Assembly (NCBI RefSeq): GCF_002252565.1
Contig: NZ_NPML01000031.1
Span: 1-64,000 of the forward strand
Source of the DNA: Petroclostridium xylanilyticum
Lineage (GTDB): Bacteria; Bacillota; Clostridia; SK-Y3
Direction of reading: 5' to 3'
Length of the DNA: 64,000 bases
Part shown: positions 1-8,087 of the stretch, one piece after another
Position numbering within the stretch: the first letter of the stretch is position 1
Layout of the letters: each line of letters begins with the position of its first letter
The notes under the pieces: generated by a model
The model's database searches: none
Told to the model about the DNA's origin: nothing
The model's input: only the letters and a program-made list of their open reading frames with translations
Made by a program: the position numbers and the translations under genes

Positions 1-238
1 CAACATCATCTTCAGAAAAGAGATTGCAAATGCAGCTGATCCTGTTGCTACCAGAAATGAAAAAATTGAGGAATATAGAAATAAATTCGCCAACCCATAT
101 GTAGCTGCTGCAAGAGGCTATATCGATGACGTCATTGAACCCGATTCCACAAGGCCAAGAATTATCAGTGCGTTGGAAATGCTGGCAAGCAAAAGGGAAA
201 ACAGGCCGGCTAAAAAGCATGGAAATATCCCTGTATAA
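1..238 (+). CDS. mmdA: Carboxyltransferase (alpha) subunit of Na+-pumping decarboxylase, C-terminal end
   Basis: Only the last 78 codons are in the window; the reading frame is open from the first bases to TAA at 236-238. The tail contains NPYVAAARGYIDDVIEPD followed by TRPRIISALEML, the characteristic C-terminus of the acyl-CoA carboxyltransferase family (propionyl-CoA carboxylase beta, methylmalonyl-CoA decarboxylase alpha). The subunit moves the carboxyl group from the acyl-CoA to biotin on the carrier protein encoded downstream. The following genes are a small membrane subunit, a biotin carrier and a beta-type membrane subunit, which favours a decarboxylase over a carboxylase. Substrate (methylmalonyl-CoA rather than glutaconyl-CoA) is inferred from family resemblance. 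Confidence 0.85.
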   Translation, partial: NIIFRKEIANAADPVATRNEKIEEYRNKFANPYVAAARGYIDDVIEPDSTRPRIISALEMLASKRENRPAKKHGNIPV

Positions 239-353
239 AAGTAGGGAGTGGACAGTGGGGAGTAAAACCACTGCACAGGTTCTTTTGTCAATATCTACAG
301 CCTTTTAAAGGCAGGTCAGGGTGGTTAAATAAAATCAGAGCGGGGTGATTTAG
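239..353. repeat. Intergenic spacer with GGGAGTGGACAGTGG repeat
   Basis: This spacer inside the decarboxylase operon carries GGGAGTGGACAGTGGGGAG followed by CCACTGCAC, able to pair back. A similar GGGAGTGGACAGTGG unit with an inverted partner recurs near 50977-51030. No gene is seen. Confidence 0.5.
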
Positions 354-722
354 TTGGAACATTTAAACGAAGGCCTGGCGGTCACTGTAATTGGTATGGG
401 TACGGTGTTTTCGGTGCTGATTCTCCTCTGGATACTATTAGAAGGTATGAGAATTGTCTTTTACAAGCCAGAGGTAAAAGCTCCGGTTACAGTGGAAAAG
501 CCGGAAGTAAAACAAGAAGTCATACAGCAACCAGCTGTATCTACGGAAGAGCTTGATGAGTTAGATGAAGACGAATTAATTGCAGTCCTAACTGCTGCAG
601 TAGCGTCAAGTCTTAATCAATCTACTTACAACCTAAATATTAAATCCTTCAGGAGAATAGAACAAACTTCTCCCATATGGAATACGGTAAGCAGAAAAGA
701 ACAATTAGAAAGCAGACTATAA
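354..722 (+). CDS. mmdD: Sodium pump decarboxylase gamma/delta-type small membrane subunit (OadG family)
   Basis: A 122-residue protein starting with TTG, preceded by a GGGGTGA ribosome site. It has one N-terminal membrane helix (about residues 8-30), then a Pro/Val/Glu-rich linker and an acidic stretch (ELDELDEDELIAVLTAAVA) leading into a helical tail. This layout is typical of OadG/MmdD subunits, which hold the carboxyltransferase and biotin carrier to the membrane beta subunit. It lies between the carboxyltransferase and biotin carrier genes, the usual place. Sequence conservation in this family is low, so the assignment rests on topology and context. Confidence 0.82.
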   Translation: MEHLNEGLAVTVIGMGTVFSVLILLWILLEGMRIVFYKPEVKAPVTVEKPEVKQEVIQQPAVSTEELDELDEDELIAVLTAAVASSLNQSTYNLNIKSFRRIEQTSPIWNTVSRKEQLESRL

Positions 723-759
723 ATTTTAAAAAATTCAATAAGTCAGGAGGATGTTAAAC

Positions 760-1158
760 ATGAGGAAATTTATAATAAACGTAAATGGAAAATCTTACGA
801 GGTAGAAGTTGAAGAAATAAGAGATGGTGCACCTGTTGCTGCACCGGTCAGCAGGCCTGCAGCTGTCCCGGCAACTGCTCCAAAGGCTGCTCCCGCTCCG
901 GCTGCGCCGGCTCCTAAAGCTGCTCCGGCTGCCGTACCGGCATCTGCCACCAGCATCACCGCTCCAATGCCGGGGACCATTATGGCCGTAAATGTAAAAG
1001 AAGGGGATACTGTAAAAGAAGGCGATGTAGTATGTATCCTTGAAGCAATGAAGATGGAAAATGAAATTATGGCACCTAAATCTGGAAAAGTTTTAGCTGT
1101 AAACGTTGCTAAGGGGGCTTCAGTAAATAGCGGGGATGTTCTTGTTGCAATTGGTTAA
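760..1158 (+). CDS. mmdC: Biotin carboxyl carrier protein of decarboxylase
   Basis: 132 residues. An in-frame ATG at 751 directly abuts the AGGAGG at 745-750, so the ATG at 760 is the better start. The protein has a short beta-rich N-terminus, a long Ala/Pro linker (about 24-68) and a C-terminal biotinyl domain with EAMKMEN; Lys98 is the biotin attachment site. The carrier shuttles carboxyl-biotin between the carboxyltransferase and the membrane beta subunit. The Ala/Pro linker gives a high-GC, low-complexity stretch that produces long open frames on the other strand. Position inside the A-D-C-B operon supports the role. Confidence 0.93.
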   Translation: MRKFIINVNGKSYEVEVEEIRDGAPVAAPVSRPAAVPATAPKAAPAPAAPAPKAAPAAVPASATSITAPMPGTIMAVNVKEGDTVKEGDVVCILEAMKMENEIMAPKSGKVLAVNVAKGASVNSGDVLVAIG

Positions 1159-1197
1159 AGCACAGGAATATTACCTGCTGAAATGGAGGGATAAGAC

Positions 1198-2370
1198 TTG
1201 GATCTGTTTTCACAAGCAATTGTAAAATTTTTAGATAAAACTGCTCTAAATGAAGTAACTCTTCCTACTTTAATCATGCTCTGTATATCGGGAATATTGA
1301 TATATCTGGCGATTGGCAAAAAATTCGAGCCGCTGCTGCTTTTACCAATTGCTTTCGGTATGCTGCTTGCAAACTTACCTAATGCAGGCCTCATCCATAT
1401 GGAGCTTTTTCAGGGAAAGCAGCTGGATATACAAAGAATTGCAAATGAGGGCGGCTTGTTAGACCTGCTCTATTTGGGAGTTAAACTGGGAATTTATCCA
1501 CCGTTGATATTTTTAGGTGTTGGAGCCATGACCGACTTCGGTCCGTTGATTGCAAATCCTAAGAGCTTGCTTTTAGGTGCAGCTGCCCAGCTAGGGATAT
1601 TTACTACATTTATAGGTGCAATATTACTGGGATTCAACGTAGCAGAAGCTTCATCCATCGGAATCATCGGCGGTGCCGACGGCCCGACAGCTATCTTTGT
1701 AACAAAGACCCTAGCCCCTCATCTGCTTGGAGCAATTGCCGTAGCAGCCTATTCCTACATGGCGCTTGTGCCAATCATACAACCGCCAATCATGAAAGCG
1801 TTGACTACGAAAAAAGAACGAATGATTGTCATGGAACAATTACGTCCTGTTAGCAAAATCGAAAAGATAGTATTTCCAATCGTTGTAACAGTTGTTGTTT
1901 CACTCATATTGCCCGATGCGGCAGCACTTGTAGGAATGTTGATGCTGGGTAACTTATTTAAAGAATGCGGCGTAGTGGATAGACTCAATAAAACAGCACA
2001 AAATGAGTTAATCAACATCATTACCATTTTCCTCGGCACCACGGTAGGAGCCACTGCAAACGCAGAAACCTTTTTAAAGCCACAAACACTGGGAATAATA
2101 GTGTTAGGCCTGCTGGCGTTCTCGATGAGTACCGCGGGCGGAGTAATTTTGGGGAAAATCATGTGCAAAGTTACCGGAGGAAAAGTGAATCCTCTCATTG
2201 GTTCTGCCGGTGTATCAGCAGTGCCGATGGCTGCCAGGGTTTCACAGGTTGTCGGACAAAAGGAGAATCCTGCAAACTTCCTGCTGATGCATGCAATGGG
2301 CCCGAATGTTGCAGGGGTTATCGGTTCTGCTGTTGCAGCAGGCGTATTTTTGGCATTGTATGCAAAATAG
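1198..2370 (+). CDS. mmdB: Na+-translocating decarboxylase beta subunit
   Basis: A 390-residue polytopic membrane protein starting with TTG, with GGAGGG about nine bases upstream. It decarboxylates carboxy-biotin and couples this to Na+ export. It carries the family signature [17 protein letters not shown], whose Asp is essential in this family, and the later conserved stretches [13 protein letters not shown] and [13 protein letters not shown]. Length is normal for MmdB/GcdB/OadB. It is the last gene of the operon; about 280 bases downstream a palindromic hairpin with a T-rich tail ends the unit. Substrate specificity is set by the alpha subunit and cannot be read here. Confidence 0.95.
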   Translation: MDLFSQAIVKFLDKTALNEVTLPTLIMLCISGILIYLAIGKKFEPLLLLPIAFGMLLANLPNAGLIHMELFQGKQLDIQRIANEGGLLDLLYLGVKLGIYPPLIFLGVGAMTDFGPLIANPKSLLLGAAAQLGIFTTFIGAILLGFNVAEASSIGIIGGADGPTAIFVTKTLAPHLLGAIAVAAYSYMALVPIIQPPIMKALTTKKERMIVMEQLRPVSKIEKIVFPIVVTVVVSLILPDAAALVGMLMLGNLFKECGVVDRLNKTAQNELINIITIFLGTTVGATANAETFLKPQTLGIIVLGLLAFSMSTAGGVILGKIMCKVTGGKVNPLIGSAGVSAVPMAARVSQVVGQKENPANFLLMHAMGPNVAGVIGSAVAAGVFLALYAK

Positions 2371-2410
2371 CTTGGAGTTCGGAGCTCGGAGTATGCGAGA
2401 CACAATAGGA

Positions 2411-2600
2411 CCGATTCGGATGGGTATCATCCTATATGGAATGTTGCAGCCGGAAAATCGCCATGGAGGGTGATTTTAGGCTTATCCCGGCACGGACGCC
2501 GGTATAAGCCGACGGCAAAACATGGAATATATGATGGTACCCATCCGAGAGATGTATTTTCATCATTATTTGTGCCGGGTGCGCCCGGCGTGGCAGTTAA
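2411..2600 (+). ncRNA. Unassigned structured RNA-like element between decarboxylase and rnf operons
   Basis: This non-coding stretch folds into a nested, multi-branched structure by eye. A closing stem pairs 2417-2426 (CGGATGGGTA) with 2538-2547; GCCG at 2449-2452 pairs with CGGC at 2513-2516; inside are two hairpins, 2454-2462/2469-2477 and 2479-2485/2504-2510 with inner CCGGC/GCCGG at 2487-2502. A separate hairpin GCCGGG-TGCG-CCCGGC follows at 2574-2589. It is more GC-rich than its surroundings and does not match riboswitch consensus sequences I know. It could be a mobile-element RNA (for example HEARO/omega-RNA-like or a MITE) or an unknown ncRNA; the strand is assumed. Confidence 0.5.
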
Positions 2601-2649
2601 TATGATATTTCCATTGAAATCGTACGTCCTTTTATATATAATAAAAAGA

Positions 2650-2680
2650 GTTGCTAAACTAGTTTAGCAACTTTCTTTCT
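2650..2680 (+). terminator. Palindromic terminator after the decarboxylase operon
   Basis: GTTGCTAAACT and AGTTTAGCAAC form a perfect 22-base palindrome (2650-2671) followed by TTTCTTTCT. It separates the decarboxylase operon and folded element from the rnf promoter. Confidence 0.75.
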
Positions 2681-2711
2681 ATCATAAAACTTTGTTAATA
2701 ATTTAATTAAT

Positions 2712-2740
2712 TTGTATTTTGTATACATTCATTGTATAAT
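2712..2740 (+). promoter_or_regulatory. Sigma-A type promoter of rnf operon
   Basis: TTGTAT at 2712-2717, a 17-base spacer and TATAAT at 2735-2740. Transcription would begin around 2747, which supports the GTG at 2779 as the rnfC start rather than the upstream ATG at 2746. Confidence 0.7.
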
Positions 2741-2778
2741 AATTTTTGTCATACATTATGAAAGAGGTGAGGTTAATA

Positions 2779-4104
2779 GTGAAGGCTTTGACATTTAAAG
2801 GCGGTATTCACCCTCATGATAATAAACATCATACAGAGAGAATACCAATTATGGAATTAAAAGCACCTGGTAAACTGATTTTCCCTGTACAGCAGCACAT
2901 TGGAGCGCCCTGCGAACCTCTGGTTGCCGTAGGGGATGAAGTGAAGGTAGGGCAGAAAATAGCCGATTCTAAAGCTTTTGTAAGTGCGCCTATTCACTCA
3001 AGTGTATCAGGAAAAGTAGTTGCAATTGAACCTGTGCTTCATCCGAACGGGTCAAAAGTGATGGCGATTGTCATTGAAAATGACGGTAAGGATATTGTAC
3101 ATGAAAGTGTAATTCCGAAGGGGGACCTTTCTACTCTTGAACCAAAGCAAATTATAGAAATTGTACGAGAAGCCGGTATCGTAGGTATGGGTGGCGCAGG
3201 ATTTCCAACCCATGTAAAGTTATCACCGCCGCCGGATAAGAAAATTGACTATGTTATTGTTAACGGTGCCGAATGTGAGCCTTATTTGACTTCAGACCAC
3301 AGGGTAATGCTTGAGACTCCGGAAGAAGTTATTTATGGGTTAAAAGCGATCATGAAGGTTTTTGGACTAAACAAAGGTTATATTGGCATTGAAGAAAACA
3401 AGATGGATGCAATCAAAGTCATGAAAGAACATGCAGCAAAAGAGAGCGGAATAGAAGTTGTAGTTCTTAAGACTAAATACCCTCAAGGGGCAGAAAAGCA
3501 GCTGATTAAGGTTATTACAGGCAGGGAAGTTCCTTCAGGGGGTCTTCCGGCTGATGTTGGAGCAATCGTAAATAATATCGATACATGTACTGCTATTGCC
3601 CGGGCAATAAAAACCGGTATGCCTCTGATCAGGCGCATTGTTACTGTATCAGGGTCTGCAGTTAAGGAACCTAGGAACTATGCTGTACGATTAGGTACAG
3701 CTTTCAAGGTATTATTTGAACAGTCTGGAGGCTTTGTAGAGGATCCTGCAAAGATTGTAATGGGTGGTCCAATGATGGGAATCGCCCAGTTTTCGATAGA
3801 TGTTCCGGTAGTAAAAGGTACATCGGGACTGTTAGCATTTACCAAGAAAGATGTAGCCTTTAAACCTGAGAGCCCATGTATAAGATGTGGTAAATGTGTA
3901 GATGCATGTCCTATGAACCTGCTGCCTATCTATTTAAGTGCCTATGCAATTAAGAATAATTTGGAAAAAGCGGAAGAATATAATGCGCTGGACTGTATAG
4001 AATGTGGAAGTTGCTCTTATGTCTGTCCATCCAAGAGACATTTGGTACAGTCTATAAGAGGGGCAAAGCAGGCGATTATTGCACAAAAAAGAGCAAGCAA
4101 GTAA
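2779..4104 (+). CDS. rnfC: Rnf complex subunit RnfC (NADH-side, Fe-S)
   Basis: 441 residues from GTG at 2779, preceded by AGAGGTGAGG; the protein begins MKALTFKGGIHPHDNKHHT, typical of RnfC. It has the N-terminal barrel-sandwich region, the glycine-rich GMGGAGFPTHVKL motif of the NADH/FMN-binding domain, and two C-terminal [4Fe-4S] motifs, CIRCGKCVDACP and CIECGSCSYVCP. In the Rnf complex it passes electrons to NAD+ from reduced ferredoxin by way of the membrane subunits. First gene of the six-gene operon C-D-G-E-A-B, the standard clostridial order. Confidence 0.97.
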   Translation: MKALTFKGGIHPHDNKHHTERIPIMELKAPGKLIFPVQQHIGAPCEPLVAVGDEVKVGQKIADSKAFVSAPIHSSVSGKVVAIEPVLHPNGSKVMAIVIENDGKDIVHESVIPKGDLSTLEPKQIIEIVREAGIVGMGGAGFPTHVKLSPPPDKKIDYVIVNGAECEPYLTSDHRVMLETPEEVIYGLKAIMKVFGLNKGYIGIEENKMDAIKVMKEHAAKESGIEVVVLKTKYPQGAEKQLIKVITGREVPSGGLPADVGAIVNNIDTCTAIARAIKTGMPLIRRIVTVSGSAVKEPRNYAVRLGTAFKVLFEQSGGFVEDPAKIVMGGPMMGIAQFSIDVPVVKGTSGLLAFTKKDVAFKPESPCIRCGKCVDACPMNLLPIYLSAYAIKNNLEKAEEYNALDCIECGSCSYVCPSKRHLVQSIRGAKQAIIAQKRASK

Positions 4105-4131
4105 GAAAGTAAGAAATAAGGGGGTTTGTAA

Positions 4132-5115
4132 ATGATAAACAATAGACTAATTGTTTCTTCATCTCCTCATGTGAGATCAGGAGAAACGGTAAGCAGCATC
4201 ATGTTTGATGTGGTACTTGCGCTCTGTCCGGCTCTTATTGCAGGAGCGTACTATTTTGGATTTAGAGCACTATTGGTTACTGCAATAACCGTACTCAGTT
4301 GTATAGCTGCCGAATATTTATGGCAGAAGCTATGCAAAAAGCCTATTACAATCAATGACTGGAGTGCAGTAGTAACAGGGATATTACTGGCGTTTAACCT
4401 TCCTGTTACAGTACCGTTATGGATGCCTGTAGTAGGCGGATTTTTTGCAATTATTGTTGTAAAACAATTGTTTGGTGGCTTAGGGCAGAATTTTATGAAT
4501 CCCGCGCTGGCAGCAAGAGCATTCCTTCTTGCTTCGTGGCCGGTATCAATGACCAAATGGGTCCAGCCTTTTACTCAGCTTCCCATTGCCGGTGCTGCGG
4601 ATGTAGTGAGTTCAGCTACTCCTTTAGCGATTTTAAAAGGAACTGAAGCTGTAGGACAGGCAATGCCAGGTTATTTGGATTTATTCATGGGGAATGTAGG
4701 AGGAAGTATAGGAGAAACGTCCGTTCTTATGCTTCTTTTAGGCGGTGGATACCTAATCTATAAAAAAGTAATCAGTTGGAGAATACCGGTAAGCTTTATT
4801 GCCACAGTGGCAGTATTTACTTTCATTTTCGGCAAAGACGGCTTTTTTACAGGAAATGCTATCTACCATGTACTTTCCGGTGGTCTAATCCTAGGGGCGT
4901 TTTTTATGGCAACCGATTATGCATCTTCTCCGGTCACACCAAAAGGACAGATTATTATGGGGATCGGCTGTGGACTAATTACCTCTGTTATAAGGTTATA
5001 CGGCGGATATCCTGAGGGGGTATCCTATTCCATACTGCTTATGAATGTGGTAACTCCTTTAATAGATAGGTATACAGCTCCTGTAAAATTCGGGGAGGTG
5101 AAGGCCCGTGCGTAA
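4132..5115 (+). CDS. rnfD: Rnf complex membrane subunit RnfD
   Basis: 327 residues, ATG after a GGGGG ribosome site. A polytopic NqrB/RnfD-family protein with conserved NPALAARAF and the flavin-attachment motif SSATPLA (Thr about 163), the expected covalent FMN site. It takes part in the ion-coupled electron path from ferredoxin to NAD+. The 3' end overlaps the rnfG start by eight bases, implying coupled translation. Confidence 0.97.
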   Translation: MINNRLIVSSSPHVRSGETVSSIMFDVVLALCPALIAGAYYFGFRALLVTAITVLSCIAAEYLWQKLCKKPITINDWSAVVTGILLAFNLPVTVPLWMPVVGGFFAIIVVKQLFGGLGQNFMNPALAARAFLLASWPVSMTKWVQPFTQLPIAGAADVVSSATPLAILKGTEAVGQAMPGYLDLFMGNVGGSIGETSVLMLLLGGGYLIYKKVISWRIPVSFIATVAVFTFIFGKDGFFTGNAIYHVLSGGLILGAFFMATDYASSPVTPKGQIIMGIGCGLITSVIRLYGGYPEGVSYSILLMNVVTPLIDRYTAPVKFGEVKARA

Positions 5116-5686
5116 TAATGAAATAGTAAGATTAGGCTTAATATTATTTTCTATTACATTTGTTGTAGCACTGGTACTGGCATTAGGTAATATGGCAACA
5201 GCCGGAAAGATAGAGGCGTTAAACCAGCAACTGCAGGATGAGGCAAGAAAATCTGTACTTCCTTCCGCTACGGAATTTGAAGAGGTAAAAGTTGAAGGCT
5301 TAGGTGAAGGCGATTATAAAATCGTTAAAAATATCTATGCAGGAAAAAGTGACGGAAAGGTTGTTGGTTATACTGTTGGTGTAGCACCAAATGGTTTTGG
5401 CGGACCTATTGACATGATCGTGGGCATCGATAGTTCTAAAAAGATTACCGGAATAAATATAGTGAACTTCCAGGAAACACCCGGACTTGGCACAAAAGCA
5501 ACTGAGCCAAAGTTCAAGGACCAATACAACGGAAAGTCTGTTGCGAGTCCGCTGGCTGTAATTAAGAATGGAACACCAAAAGACAATGAAATTGTAGCGA
5601 TTAGCGGTGCTACCATAACATCTAATGCTGTAACGCAAGGTGTTAATACTGCAACAAAAATAGTAAAAGAGAAATTAAATAAGTAA
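5108..5686 (+). CDS. rnfG: Rnf complex flavoprotein subunit RnfG
   Basis: 192 residues from GTG at 5108, with GGGGAGGTGAAGG just upstream. One N-terminal membrane helix (about 10-30) anchors an extracytoplasmic FMN-binding domain. The motif SGATITS (about 166-172) is the covalent FMN attachment site of this family. It mediates electron transfer between RnfD and the other membrane subunits. It overlaps rnfD and is 16 bases from rnfE. Confidence 0.96.
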   Translation: MRNNEIVRLGLILFSITFVVALVLALGNMATAGKIEALNQQLQDEARKSVLPSATEFEEVKVEGLGEGDYKIVKNIYAGKSDGKVVGYTVGVAPNGFGGPIDMIVGIDSSKKITGINIVNFQETPGLGTKATEPKFKDQYNGKSVASPLAVIKNGTPKDNEIVAISGATITSNAVTQGVNTATKIVKEKLNK

Positions 5687-5702
5687 CAGGGGGGAATGGA
5701 TT

Positions 5703-6308
5703 GTGAGTTTAAATAAAGAGATTTTCAAGGGTATCGTTAAGGAAAATCCTACATTTGTACAACTGATCGGAATGTGTCCCACCCTTGCTGTTACTACTTC
5801 AGTGGTAAATGGTATTGGTATGGGACTCTCAGCCACAGCAGTATTGATAGGTTCTAACGTTGTAATTTCTTTGCTGAGAAAGTTTATACCGTCTAAAGTT
5901 AGAATCCCGGCGTTTATTGTCATTATAGCCGGCTTCGTGACATTAATTGATATGCTTATCAAAGCATACTTTCCTGCTCTGTCAAAGTCTCTTGGCATAT
6001 TTATACCTTTGATAGTGGTTAACTGTATTATACTTGCCAGAGCAGAAGCATTTGCTTATAAGTTCGATGTTGGAAAATCGGCAGCCGATGGATTGGGAAT
6101 GGGTTTGGGATTTACACTTGCTCTTATTATTTTAGCAAGTGTGAGAGAAATATTGGGTAATGGAACATTTCTGGGAATGAAATTGTTTGGAGAGACTTTC
6201 CAACCGGCCCTTATTATGATTCTTCCTCCTGGTGGTTTCTTAACACTTGGAATTGTTTTAGGAATCATGAATTGGTGGTCAGAAAGAAAAAAGAGAGGTG
6301 AAGCTTAA
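5703..6308 (+). CDS. rnfE: Rnf complex membrane subunit RnfE
   Basis: 201 residues from GTG at 5703 ([16 protein letters not shown]), with GGGGGGAATGG upstream. A six-helix membrane protein of the RnfE/NqrD family, containing the typical [14 protein letters not shown] segment near the N-terminus. The paired proteins RnfE and RnfA are homologous, inverted membrane subunits thought to hold an Fe-S centre and to form the ion channel region. The stop codon shares one base with the rnfA start (TAATG). Confidence 0.96.
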   Translation: MSLNKEIFKGIVKENPTFVQLIGMCPTLAVTTSVVNGIGMGLSATAVLIGSNVVISLLRKFIPSKVRIPAFIVIIAGFVTLIDMLIKAYFPALSKSLGIFIPLIVVNCIILARAEAFAYKFDVGKSAADGLGMGLGFTLALIILASVREILGNGTFLGMKLFGETFQPALIMILPPGGFLTLGIVLGIMNWWSERKKRGEA

Positions 6309-6889
6309 TGATTAAAGAACTTATTGTAATAGCTTTAGGTGCGATCCTAATTGAAAACTTTGTACTAGTTAAGTTCTTGGGTATCTGTCCTTTCCTTGGG
6401 GTATCCAAGAAGGTAGAAACTGCCTTGGGAATGGGTATGGCAGTTACTTTCGTTATGGCATTGGCTTCACTGATTACCTGGCTCATACAGGCATTTATAT
6501 TGGTTCCATTTAATATTCAATATTTGCAGACTATTGCATTTATATTAGTTATTGCCGCACTGGTACAGTTTGTAGAAATGGTAATACAGAAGATGAGTCC
6601 TACCCTTTACCAGGCATTGGGGATTTACCTTCCTCTGATTACAACCAACTGTGCAGTACTAGGGGTAGCACTGTTAAACATTCAAAAAGAATTTAATTTT
6701 ATTAAGTCACTGGTATACGGAACAACAGCTGCGCTCGGATTTACACTTGCAATTGTCCTATTTGCAGGAGTAAGGGAAAGACTGGAGCTTTCGGATATTC
6801 CCAAGCCGTTGCAAGGATTTCCTATTGCATTAATTACAGCAGCACTGCTGTCAATAGCCTTCCTTGGATTCCAGGGACTGAAATTTTAA
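6308..6889 (+). CDS. rnfA: Rnf complex membrane subunit RnfA
   Basis: 193 residues, ATG overlapping the rnfE stop as TAATG. A six-helix membrane protein of the RnfA/NqrE family with the conserved [17 protein letters not shown] segment, whose Cys is the expected partner for the Fe-S centre shared with RnfE. Length is standard. It is followed by a 69-base spacer that carries an AATTGAGAATT-type repeat before rnfB. Confidence 0.96.
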   Translation: MIKELIVIALGAILIENFVLVKFLGICPFLGVSKKVETALGMGMAVTFVMALASLITWLIQAFILVPFNIQYLQTIAFILVIAALVQFVEMVIQKMSPTLYQALGIYLPLITTNCAVLGVALLNIQKEFNFIKSLVYGTTAALGFTLAIVLFAGVRERLELSDIPKPLQGFPIALITAALLSIAFLGFQGLKF

Positions 6890-6958
6890 TTGAGAGTGTA
6901 GAATTGGGAATAGAGAGATATCAATTCTCAATTATTTTAGAATGGGGTGAATTGATGT

Positions 6959-7933
6959 ATGATAGATAAAATACTTGCTCCTGTGTTGAGCCTGGGCGGA
7001 ATGGGTTTAGCTTTCGGTGCTCTGCTTGCTTATGCTTCACAGAAGTTTGCAGTAGAAGTTGATGAGAGGGTTCCAATGGTCCTTGAAGCTTTGCCTGGTG
7101 CAAACTGTGGAGGTTGTGGATACCCAGGATGCGGAGGATTAGCAGCTGCAATTGTAGAGGGTAAAGCACCTGTAAACGGCTGTCCTGTTGGAGGCGCGGC
7201 TTGTGCTGCTGCTATAGCCAAGATCATGGGTGTAACTGTTGAAGACACAGAGAGAATGGTTGCAAAAGTCCTCTGCCATGGTACTAAAGATAAAGCTAAA
7301 GAAAAATATGAATATTACGGGATTGATGATTGTGTAGCTGCTTCCAAGCTGGGTGGAGGTCCAAAAAGCTGTCCATACGGCTGTACCGGCTTGGGAACGT
7401 GCGTGAAGGTATGCCAGTTTGGGGCGATTAAGATAGAAAATGGTATCGCTGTAATAGATCCGGAAAAATGTACTGCCTGTGGAAAATGTGTAAAGGCATG
7501 TCCAAAGAATATAATAGAGCTTATACCTGCAAGTCAAGAGACTTGGGTAAGATGTAAATCAAAAGACAAAGGCGGCGAAGTGAAGAATTATTGTGACGTA
7601 GGCTGTATTGGATGTAAGATTTGCGAGAAGGCATGTAAGTTTGATGCAGTACACGTAGTAGACAATATTGCAATCATTGATTACAGCAAATGTGTAAACT
7701 GTTCACAGTGTGTTGTAAAATGTCCAAAGAAGATCATTCGGGGAAAAGCTGAAATTAAGAAAGCTTATATTAATGAGGACGCTTGTATAGGCTGTACAAT
7801 ATGCAAGAAGCAGTGTAAATTTGATGCGGTTGAAGGTGAACTCAAAAACAAGCATAGAATTATCGAAGATAAATGTGTAGGCTGTGAACAATGTGCAATC
7901 AAGTGTCCGAAGAAATGTATCGAAATGAGATGA
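6959..7933 (+). CDS. rnfB: Rnf complex ferredoxin-side subunit RnfB, multi-cluster
   Basis: 324 residues. An N-terminal membrane helix is followed by the RnfB/4Fe4S motif CGGCGYPGCGG with a later Cys-Pro (NGCP), then six ferredoxin-type cysteine motifs: CPYGCTGLGTCVKVC, CTACGKCVKACP, CIGCKICEKAC, CVNCSQCVVKCP, CIGCTICKKQC and CVGCEQCAIKCP. This suggests up to seven [4Fe-4S] clusters, the extended form seen in clostridial RnfB rather than the shorter proteobacterial one. It is the entry point for electrons from reduced ferredoxin. The ATG at 6959 is chosen because the nearby ATG at 6955 leads to a stop. Confidence 0.96.
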   Translation: MIDKILAPVLSLGGMGLAFGALLAYASQKFAVEVDERVPMVLEALPGANCGGCGYPGCGGLAAAIVEGKAPVNGCPVGGAACAAAIAKIMGVTVEDTERMVAKVLCHGTKDKAKEKYEYYGIDDCVAASKLGGGPKSCPYGCTGLGTCVKVCQFGAIKIENGIAVIDPEKCTACGKCVKACPKNIIELIPASQETWVRCKSKDKGGEVKNYCDVGCIGCKICEKACKFDAVHVVDNIAIIDYSKCVNCSQCVVKCPKKIIRGKAEIKKAYINEDACIGCTICKKQCKFDAVEGELKNKHRIIEDKCVGCEQCAIKCPKKCIEMR

Positions 7934-7941
7934 TTCGTTGC

Positions 7942-7974
7942 AGAAGAGTGTTAATTGAAGACACTCTTCTTTTT
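7942..7974 (+). terminator. Terminator of the rnf operon
   Basis: AGAAGAGTGT (7942-7951) pairs with ACACTCTTCT (7961-7970) and runs into TTTTAATTT, a standard intrinsic terminator directly after rnfB. Confidence 0.85.
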
Positions 7975-8087
7975 AATTTATAGTATAATGTTGGGGAATA
8001 CTATTTTTATGATTAAAGATATAAGTAGAGAATAAATTAATTTAAATTCTTTATCTTTATCTCTATAAAAGAAAAAGAGGTGATAGC

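Noticed and set aside
795-980. Open frame on the minus strand opposite the biotin carrier linker
   Set aside because: It is the mirror of the GC-rich Ala/Pro linker codons; no ribosome site and low-complexity product.
1755-2405. 216-codon minus-strand frame over the decarboxylase beta gene
   Set aside because: Fully inside a strongly conserved gene on the other strand and without ribosome site or recognisable domain.
2400-2640. Known riboswitch or SRP RNA in the decarboxylase-rnf spacer
   Set aside because: Consensus elements of cobalamin, c-di-GMP, fluoride, guanidine and SRP Alu RNAs were looked for by eye and not found; left as unassigned structure.
2746-2778. Upstream ATG extension of rnfC
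   Set aside because: The predicted transcription start is at about this ATG, and the AGAGGTGAGG site and family N-terminus both point to GTG at 2779.
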